In this document: piece by piece, positions 62,101-64,000 of the stretch
How the letters are laid out: each line of letters starts with the position of its first letter
How positions within the stretch are numbered: position 1 is the first letter of the stretch
NCBI RefSeq assembly: GCF_004345565.1
Contig: NZ_SLWA01000004.1
Location: 304,556-368,555 of the forward strand
DNA length: 64,000 nt
Direction: 5' to 3'
Source of the DNA: Flavobacterium circumlabens
GTDB lineage: Bacteria; Bacteroidota; Bacteroidia; Flavobacteriales; Flavobacteriaceae
The notes under the pieces: generated by a model
Database searches by the model: none
The model's input: only the letters and a program-made list of their open reading frames with translations
What the model was told of the DNA's origin: nothing
Translations under genes and position numbers: made by a program

Positions 62101-62794
62101 GCGGAAAAGGAAGAGCGTGCTCGAATTTTTGTACTGAAAACGGAATATAAGGGATGCCATTTGTTATCGCATCCTGGCGATCATCTAACTTAAATGAGCT
62201 TCCGGCAAATGTAGATCCATCAAGAAAAGCGGGATGCGCTGTCATTTTTTCACGAAATTCTTCAGCCAGCTCGCTTAAATGAAGTTCCATAAGTTCTTCA
62301 TCACCTCTCTGATATATTTTTCCGTGTGTCTGCATAAATTCACCATGACAAATGGCTATGGTTCTGGCCTCCTGATATACAGTAGCCATTTCATAACTTT
62401 TTTCGCTATTTTGTATAAAATTTTCCACATCAAATATCACTTTAGTATTTGAAGTTTCGAGGGCATCGATTCGGCAATTCATGTGCTGCGTCCATTCTCC
62501 ATATATATTTCCGTCGTGGTCAATCTTTTTGGATCGTATCAAAACCTCATATTCTGACTGATTGCCTGGAGTGTATTTTATTTCGAGTCTGCGGTCATAA
62601 TTTTCTGTGGTCGATAATGGTTCTACAAATAAAACCCTGCTTAAGCTAAAATCTTTATCGAACAACTTTTTAGAAGATCGTAATACTAAATCCAGGTACG
62701 TTACGCCGGGAATTATTCGTACATCATATACTTTATGATCTCTTAGTATATAATTGTCGTGTAAAAAATCTATGGTTATAGTCTTATTATTCAT
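44156..62794 (-). CDS. Giant trans-AT polyketide synthase ending in a condensation domain
   Basis: A 6212-residue modular PKS. Domain order with approximate residues: DH1 1-290 (His20); ACP1 325-395 (Ser354); KS1 430-865 (Cys596); DH2 1020-1290 (His1052); KR1 1475-1660 (Tyr1616); ACP2 1735-1810 (Ser1770); KS2 1860-2310 (Cys2033); DH3 2455-2730 (His2486); KR2 2950-3130 (Tyr3096); MT 3190-3520 (LLEVGAGTGGT); ACP3 3620-3700 (Ser3654); KS3 3755-4190 (Cys3920); DH4 4345-4620; KR3 4795-4990 (Tyr4944); ACP4 5050-5130 (Ser5086); KS4 5178-5580 (Cys5324); PCP-like carrier 5630-5710 (LGGHSL, Ser5669); C 5740-6200 (DHIISDG, His5880). No AT or thioesterase is present. LPTYPF-type linkers follow the KSs. 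DH4 has Tyr where the catalytic His should be. KR2 lacks the usual Asn. KS4 has NTSCTS and EAHGIA instead of the usual motifs. The terminal C domain should release the chain onto an amine or alcohol. The start overlaps the upstream PKS stop by 8 bases. The product is unknown; the modules predict an unsaturated, once-methylated chain. Confidence 0.93.
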   Translation of the reverse strand: MNNKTITIDFLHDNYILRDHKVYDVRIIPGVTYLDLVLRSSKKLFDKDFSLSRVLFVEPLSTTENYDRRLEIKYTPGNQSEYEVLIRSKKIDHDGNIYGEWTQHMNCRIDALETSNTKVIFDVENFIQNSEKSYEMATVYQEARTIAICHGEFMQTHGKIYQRGDEELMELHLSELAEEFREKMTAHPAFLDGSTFAGSSFKLDDRQDAITNGIPYIPFSVQKFEHALPFPPTVYVYSKRQPVNSDKLPEIIHNDITLFNREGQFLAGFEKIASKRIRDPESIKKLLETSVLPETKIKEIQHKSPKISEPQKKQTKTVGDKINDFLKERISEKLNIDPIEIGENIGFYDLGLDSNSTMALVRELESTCGHDFYPTLLFEYQTIAELAEYLLLNEKEHFADLEAKEVIGRAETIVEIQAQDEVFTTDLAGDLSLADEPIAIIGISGRYPMARNISEFWENLKEGKNCITAIPTDRWDADDNEKSVYNWGGFLDQIDTFDPLFFHISPKEAEKMDPQVRLFLEESWKTLEDGGYTPEKLSKKEKVGVFAGVFWTDYQLYRSEQRADPVYPSSFVSLVANTVSSCFGFQGPSLGIDTQCSSSLTALHLACDSIKKGESTMALAGGVNLTSHPSKYNWLSNSMFLSSKGKCESFGKGGDGYVPGEGVGAVLLKSLSRAIKDGDQIYAVIKGTAINHDGKSSGFTVPNPKAQASVIKEAISKAKVKIENFSYIEAHGTGTSLGDPIEIAGLSKIFNLENKQYCSIGSVKSNIGHCESAAGISGVTKVILQLKNKQLVPSINSTTLNPHIDFKNSAFKVQQELEEWKTNNGQPRLAGVSSFGAGGSNAHVILQEYIPKEQKSYNCSFPVIIILSAKNKDRLKEQVVRLKEHLESDSSLNLYDVAYTLQIGRKAMEERLAIVAENREELLGHLSEYVNEITENCFEGNIKSKTVNFEWNNAEDISGIKTFSKNNSKEISKLWIRGVLDNWKELYDGELPAVISLPTYPFAKEKYWISAPKGIKTELGNLHALVHHNTSNLQEQKFTSVFSGREPFFEDHKIKGEKILPGVAYVELARIAGNLSLDKKVTQIKEMTWLHPVKSKDTDRKISIGISPEREEFSYEIYSEDRDQIVHGHGKLCTDELEFPSSKNLEEIKERLKEFIDKKAYYKLFEELGFNYGANFQGIEYLSYNEFEVLSKISLPNQKEYLFNLGMLDSALQTSAALGINKKDQGIALPYKIGEINFYRKLSEVIWCHTYFSSTDDKPESKKYNIDLLNDAGEVLVSIKDFEVLHQFTGRTAGEEKENEKEGVSLFKNVWKETSQKAIEVVSGTNSQLIILAGASANLADKLRENLVIEVENISSNSEEEFFITVFKKVQEKIAQKIPYDITIVYENQDYLEKSFVSGMLKTVSQETLKITGRTIGVDDLSVNQIEELSRILEYEISLSDTEVRYVNGQRQVKKVEDYDVEEEKTESEIIKLKKDGVYLITGGLGGLGIVFARYLCQDIGAQVILTGRSKQEHELLKLHNCHYYECDISDKKALEELVAKIENKHKKLDGIIHSAGVIRDSFVLKKTVQEIHQVFSPKIEGTKNLDEATKHLPLDFMVYFSSVSGVTGNIGQADYSAANAYLNTYAEFRNSQKDKGLRKGKTLSINWPLWKEGGMQITNEVLIHLEKKWGLIPLPQAEGLDSFHQLLNSNWHQGIVIYGKKKGISEKFIGSLNGISVSGKSVQTLQGKGNEESRKNVTRFLKKYLAKELKINEEKLELDVALDEYGIDSIAISNINNSLNEVFGDIPSTLFFEYKTLRELVGYFEQQYEESLFNTEEKTETSADSEVTVSDKNYKHLVKKKRFYNQEALPQKDIAIIGLSGMYPGSENIAEFWKNLKTGNDLVSEIPKERWDIEGFYDREKGKKGKSYSKWGGFIENADKFDADFFSISPFEAEMMDPQERLLMQVVWEVIEDAGYTRSSINKATGVNALAEPENIVGVYVGVMNQDYQLLGIAESLKGNFITPTSNSSSIANRISYFYNFSGPSIGIDTMCSSSLTAIHLACESIQNNSCNLAIAGGVNIIAHPNKYFMLSQARFMSSEGKCKSFGTEGDGYVPGEGVGAILLKSLEQAKKDGDQIYAVIKGSAINHGGKTNGYTVPNPKAQSSVIKKAIDKAGVKPEDFSYIEAHGTGTSLGDPIEILGLNSAFQVQKKQFCSIGSVKSNIGHCESAAGIAGVTKLLLQLKHKKLVPSLHSSTINPNIVFEKTPFKVQQKLEDWKTLNNKPRLTAISSFGAGGSNAHIILEEYIKDKSVFTMPFVIIVLSSKSRSQLRMQVSNLYRELEKEDFDITAVAHTLQTGREAMSYRLATVVSDMKDLKDKLSLYLIGEAAGFFENIEALIAVKDKVARQISEHSSKEQYDYLAKQWALEGAEIDWKGLYQNIPGKISLPTYPFVKERYWIPVAPQAKVDLTLNEKQLHPLVHRNISGFSDQKYASVYTGNETFLSDHKVLEESILPGVAYIELLRAASADSTGSCVMAIEDLLLLHPLKVATATEVFVELQKKQDIITGEVYSFINGEKIKHGQGLSRLGDIKSVKIFDLETLRVGSKEKIQGSILYEMLKSSGLSLGSSFQGVQELYVGNNYCLSELKLPTESEYEYSPGLLDSVLHTIFGLGDKNGNQYQLSFPYHIGSIEFYKNLENVQSLFGYAEFSAKTTATDQVKSYDVYLLNELGEPLLFMKDFVALTGSDNREKDSKPIKEVVDISSMSYIPSWRRITTQNDIQVSQGSHLLLTGTQPVDARILSDIKTVLSKDGSQVTESIEFPLSSFDEVPTIYLLHGITTPSITGYVNIESEVFKVVKELSKRYTNQPLQIMVLTFHTLGVYPEETVSFYGSGISGFLSSVLKEEPKWNVRMVDMQRQDLTADVVTSVFSLSSSFAGKQLCYRSGSFYELDLVRYQLQQGSLGKLKKGGIYVLLGGHGGLGRTTSEYLITQYDAQIIWLGRRSSNAKIQEAIETLALKGKRPYYHQCDALSEESMAEACKEIKSIYGTVNGLFHCAIVLEDSLLAEMNLDKFERSYLPKSKGSHNFIDAFKSESLDFICFYSSFQSFWNGMGQSNYSAGCRYKDSYARAVETSTGIPTYSINWGYWGEVGVVSDSRYKTLMSSMGAGSISSDEGMQILEEILSGRTRQVVAVKLKGKEVMKSLERSACEIKAIEVISSVSLDEVKEGKYEVKGSQDIDLFKEISLRSILNILLDMGLKTNAQDWISIASLQEKLSIIPLYQRLFKEIISEISIAGYLEKKGDEVRYLKSGNINFNIESSFENFLEKSSENYVSQVKLLKTSLDSFSSILRGQIRATDVLFPNGSMDLVSPIYKGNAQMDYFNDLISEAIVSAVASAIPSLPAGSKIKLLEVGAGTGGTSEILFKKLKKYEDFIIYKYTDISHGFLFYAEDQYKKMAPYLSTAIFNIEESPVHQEISLGAYDIVVGSNVVHATKDILNTLTNIKAVLKQGGMLFLNEISGKELFTTLTFGLLEGWWLYDDESLRLSGSPGLLKSSWDKVLKEAGFKQINFYPENGEASLAQQMIVAKSDGIIKILKKEKLPESVSLLSEKVLPTTFEAKKEYVEKVNQKVNQKVNHEINQEELITEITAIVASTIKHRKEDFDINKSFMDYGFDSILGTTLVKNINESLEIDLSPIDIFNYPNVASLSAYIELQYKEVLEKKLIKNNVSDQKSAVENVQELQNYITESIKITEPVSDLIAPLDNLSIEDDEIAIIGMSGRYPKSKNLDEFWRNISQGINCVDEVSKNRWDLNEHYKEGGEKTGELYCKWMGELSDVDKFDPLFFNISPTEAILMDPQHRIFLEECWKSFEDAGYQQDDLNGIKCGTYAGIMINEYTHRIKESGIDKNQAQMMTGNSNSIFAARVAYLLNLKGPAIAVDTACSSSLVSIHLACQALRTKEVDMAIAGGVSLYLSVETYKQMCAAGMLSPTGKCKSFDNGADGFVPGEGVGVVVLKRLKDAIRDNDDIKGVIIGSGINQDGKTNGITAPNANAQLSLMKETYERYNIKPETISYVETHGTGTKLGDPIEIEALKKVFEVVNTKNYCGIGSVKSNIGHTSAAAGIASLAKVVLQLKHEKIAPTINFEKENELLNIKDSAFYINTALRYWQSDESKPRRAAISSFGFSGTNAHIVIEEYKLKETYNSPQETAIFPLSAKNEESLKNQVRDLLQFLTDNPEVNLRDVAYTLQTGRTQMEERLVCIAGTTEELKAELSAYLDGNTKEMLCGNIKKSGTKFFIKGKAGSAYIKISIEEKEMDSLGQLWVSGVKIDWTLLYQEVKLPKKLSLPTYSFARDRYWIAEKELEKKIEKSTLHPLLHANYSSLKEQKFISNFSGDESFIKHYKIKNKNAIPGIALLEMAREAGFRSLQKEVSKITDVNWLSPVYIKDESNVVAINLYQENDEVVYEIYTTKNGKEELYNVGKLSNEIPKERNIVSLDSIINRAFGFKKGTELYDELKELGLLYNENFQGINQIYYGKNEALSQIKKDKEEHFILSPRVIDIAFQSCMSSILYHKEDFRINMLQHINEVDIYTSLTDASWCYVTKNTAEKNYDVAFLNKEGHILVYLSNFLLSNDEPLLEDKENDEEKNKLVYLEPKWEKALLSEKTVNNANHLVIIVGEHYLKNEKLSSISNTIIKQLNTKDPMEFSKLLFEEVFRIAAQETPTKITVLHENHDWSYYSYATGLFRTFQVGNHQLQGQLLGVDSFLMNEDKLMEIIKSEFNSTDIEVRYKENERENRTLKPIHSSPVEKESFKIKEDGVYIITGGAGGLGRTFAEYLSKKAKNCRIILVGRSILSEEKEATIAKIRGAKYISCDITNEKQLQKCIDEIRNEFGAINGIIHSAGAVSSVENPDQFLTTIESSAVLLPKIKGTQYLDEFTKDDSLDFVVYFSSISGALEGVVSLNLSDYALANAFLSSYAYQRNKNVLEGNRKGKTISINWPVWKESGLYDVKSEQWAEEILRLKSLPTHKGLFAFEEILSHDHTQVMVLYGEEKKIIKHYESKKEKATQDTSVLVEQITEEILNITAEILTLKPQDIDKSERLAEYGFDSILLTKLAQSINNFYGLDIMPIEFFNHPTIDELAQFLVENHSDTLSNKSNEEIFNETIVVQPTVQKLHTAKSIERYRDKKTNIADSNNSLVTDDIAIIGLGAAFSGAKNSAELWENIVAGELLTTTTSNSLHYGEVTVGYDEKYLGKLNLSEEKYKLLSRQQQMIFSVLGQAIVENQLSLKELSSSSTGVFIGAQQVFINDRELNEMQNFQDQRSYLIPNKISFHLNLKGPSEVVNTSCTSAYVALHRAMQSISLGECEQAIIGGVNIIPKTELQKIDLSEIKELLSNGNTTKSFSNEGTGFVSSEGAGVIIIKSLKKAKADHNKILALIKSSAIFHGGRGFSLEAPSPSGIREAVLMSFRKAKISPETVDYIEAHGIANPFADAIELQALNDVYKELSSESDKKWHVGSIKPTIGHPEFASGIASLIKVVKAFEHQTIPGISGLSNINNQIENDHALILEDKGSVWEKKHYVRRAALNGYAIGGVNAHIILEEYTEESGTLPEEFNKRTSQIEHIKKNIEHQVQKSNSIVAPVESNKEEIVLNNAELNVIIEKELKLIWSEVLELESEVISVERSFFELGGHSLNAMYLLNQINEKFTVKLSLHQILSLNTIGLMTEYISEKALENKDLPIFRNQDDLNNNEEHHLFPKLNIAAVKDFGDQQWFDTFHQQEKIVIRKNILEEHCFNMSFLIRFKQVDPEILQNVIQVLLKRHESLRTSFKIIDGEIKQYVENSIPEIAIEYIDISNDINKNQLIGQIRKNSNNVRFDLEKLPLFHLKVVRYSPEMSGLLFTIDHIISDGVSMNILSKEIHQLYTAFSEGKENPLEPLKFQYKDYAMWVNEFSKSEKALSLKEKYLEKIQNSIRKTNDQYNITYKEKLSAEIQIAAKGRPVDQFSNAYGKVVNLYQEQGSSYKIFVKGTNYENLQKLTLNNGSSIFMNIVSVFLLVFYKINQTNHLRFSVPYSTRVFKEFEEMVGWFSTSIILALDIDDSLTFKEFVLMATEEMFDTSQNRFYPHEEILNDLDVPLRVLTPTFFNFITGVYTEMDLENFGEGHSEEGSGHFNLKGLFVPFNSGILFNLEYNREAYSAEDIEYMIQNYFIILDHLVKNEDTPIAEILKTIPQNAILIN

Positions 62795-64000
62795 GTTCTT
62801 TTATTTCAAAATTCAAAAAGTTGTCAAATACTTTGTTATTCTTTTTTGGGGACTTTTCTCTTTGGGAAGTTTTTTCTTCCTGAGGCCAATATCTCGAACG
62901 ATTGAAAACAATTTCAGGACGTTTAAAAGGCAATTGTACCTTATTACGTTCTGGAATTCCTTCATCACTTACCAAGACAAAAGCATTATTTCCTCCGAGA
63001 CCAAATGCACTGATACCCGCTCTCCTGACGCCGTCAACACCTTCCCATTCTTTTAGTTCCGTGACCGGATATATAGGAGAACTGTCAAAATTAAATCTGA
63101 CATTGGGAGTTTCGCAATGCAATGTTGGTGGAATTTTTTTTGCGTTAATAGCTAACAAGGTTTTAATGACACCGGCAATTCCGGCGGCACTTAAAAGATG
63201 TCCTATATTGCTTTTTACGCTTCCAATTCCACAAATAGCATTTTTATCGGTATGTTTTCGCAACACACGTGTTACTCCTGTCAGTTCAATTGGGTCTCCA
63301 ATAAGAGTTCCGGTACCATGCGACTCTATGTAACTGATACTAGCTGCAGGAATTCCTGCATTTGCAATTCCTTTTTCAATCAGTTCTTCCTGTGCCGTTG
63401 GGTTAGGCGTTGTTACTCCCATAGTTCTGCCGTCATTATTGACTGCCGTACCTTCAATTACTCCGTAAATTTTGTCTCCAGCAGCTATGGCATCCTCCAA
63501 GCGTTTTAGTATGATGACACCACAACCTTCTCCTAAACCTGTTCCGTCTGCTGACTGATCAAATGTTTTACTTCTTCCACTGGGCGATAAAATACTGAGT
63601 CGAGAAAGTGAAATAAAAATTTCTTCATCCAAAATAATATCTACTCCGCCAGCCAAAGCCATATCGGTCTCACCAAGTCTTAAATCCTTAACAGCCAAAT
63701 CGATTGCTGTTAAAGAACTGCTGCAAGCCGTATCAACTACCAGATTGGGACCTTTTAAATTATAGATATGCGACAGATGTGCCGTAATAAAATTTTGCCC
63801 TGTTCCGATAATGAAATCACGACACGGTTCCTTTATTTTATTTCTAAAAGTGCTTAGTCTGCTTCCTCCATAAACGCCTACTGCTTTTCCTGATAAATCT
63901 TCTTTGAGGTAACCTGAATCAGCAATTGCTTCTGTACACACCTCTAACCATTGCCTCTGAAGAGGATCAATCTGACTGGCTAGCTCTTCTTTTATTCCAA
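62787..64000 (-). CDS. Upstream PKS protein, C-terminal ketosynthase, 5' part outside window
   Basis: The 3' end of another trans-AT PKS gene; the frame is open through the right edge. The visible 404 codons are a ketosynthase lacking only its N-terminal portion: IDPLQRQWLEV at the edge, the active-site Cys in VDTACSSSLTAID, His in ESHGTGTLIGDP and His in KSNIGHLLSAAG. A linker ends in SRYWPQEEKTSQREK and a basic tail. The stop overlaps the start of the giant PKS (ATGAATAA), and that protein begins with a DH, so one module is split between the two: KS here, DH and ACP next. A nominal ATG-like start inside the KS is not real. It should be transcribed first, with more modules to the right. Confidence 0.93.
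   Translation of the reverse strand, partial: GIKEELASQIDPLQRQWLEVCTEAIADSGYLKEDLSGKAVGVYGGSRLSTFRNKIKEPCRDFIIGTGQNFITAHLSHIYNLKGPNLVVDTACSSSLTAIDLAVKDLRLGETDMALAGGVDIILDEEIFISLSRLSILSPSGRSKTFDQSADGTGLGEGCGVIILKRLEDAIAAGDKIYGVIEGTAVNNDGRTMGVTTPNPTAQEELIEKGIANAGIPAASISYIESHGTGTLIGDPIELTGVTRVLRKHTDKNAICGIGSVKSNIGHLLSAAGIAGVIKTLLAINAKKIPPTLHCETPNVRFNFDSSPIYPVTELKEWEGVDGVRRAGISAFGLGGNNAFVLVSDEGIPERNKVQLPFKRPEIVFNRSRYWPQEEKTSQREKSPKKNNKVFDNFLNFEIKEHE

Noticed and set aside
1..64000. CRISPR array
   Set aside because: No regularly spaced repeat of 30-48 bp with unique spacers was seen; the 24-bp repeats at 35119-35238 have no spacers and sit in a promoter leader.

Overview
The window reads as a chromosomal accessory region of a Bacteroidota bacterium, most likely a Flavobacterium or close relative. 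The support is AT-rich DNA, exact copies of the Bacteroidota -7 promoter element TAnnTTTG in front of genes, a type II-C style Cas9 with its tracrRNA, IntDOT-like tyrosine recombinases, and two copies of a repeat family I recall from flavobacterial intergenic DNA. No rRNA gene, intact tRNA or CRISPR array was seen.

Region 1 (1-12.4 kb) is a defence island. It holds the first 832 codons of cas9 on the minus strand, running off the left edge. A divergent tracrRNA with its own promoter and terminator follows, then a 988-residue primase-helicase of the TOTE type. After a gene-poor gap with an IS21-like terminal remnant comes a minus-strand operon resembling AVAST type 1: a metallo-beta-lactamase protein, a trypsin-like protease and a very large STAND NTPase. 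The protease domain is split by a frame change between its Asp and Ser.

Region 2 (12.4-16.2 kb) is an integration hotspot. Two copies of a core resembling the 3' end of tRNA-Ser are each followed by a strong terminator and surrounded by short repeats that look like integrase arm sites. An intact tyrosine recombinase and a small operon of mobile-element genes follow.

Region 3 (16.2-32.4 kb) is a stress and redox gene set: DUF892 ferritin-like protein (start codon lost), NAD(P)-binding protein, zinc alcohol dehydrogenase, FAD-Rieske protein, flavodoxin-like reductase, SpoIIAA-like protein, two SDRs, DUF421, an unrecognised 726-residue protein, CinA-like amidase, a response regulator and a histidine kinase. 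The kinase is broken three times: nonsense codon, frameshift and 3' truncation.

Region 4 (32.4-38.1 kb) holds an orphan Rhs toxin tail with an HEFVH metalloprotease motif, and a Fic protein with an AbiEi-like N-terminus. The Fic gene is preceded by a consensus promoter and about five 24-bp direct repeats that look like an operator. A third att-like core with terminator and a decayed integrase follow.

Region 5 (38.1 kb to the right edge) is a trans-AT polyketide cluster: MBL hydrolase, phosphopantetheinyl transferase, nitroreductase, AT-ER protein, MFS exporter, a 6212-residue PKS and the 3' end of another PKS gene. The giant PKS reads DH-ACP-KS-DH-KR-ACP-KS-DH-KR-MT-ACP-KS-DH-KR-ACP-KS-PCP-C. 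It has no cis AT and ends in a condensation domain instead of a thioesterase. The upstream assembly line lies beyond the window.
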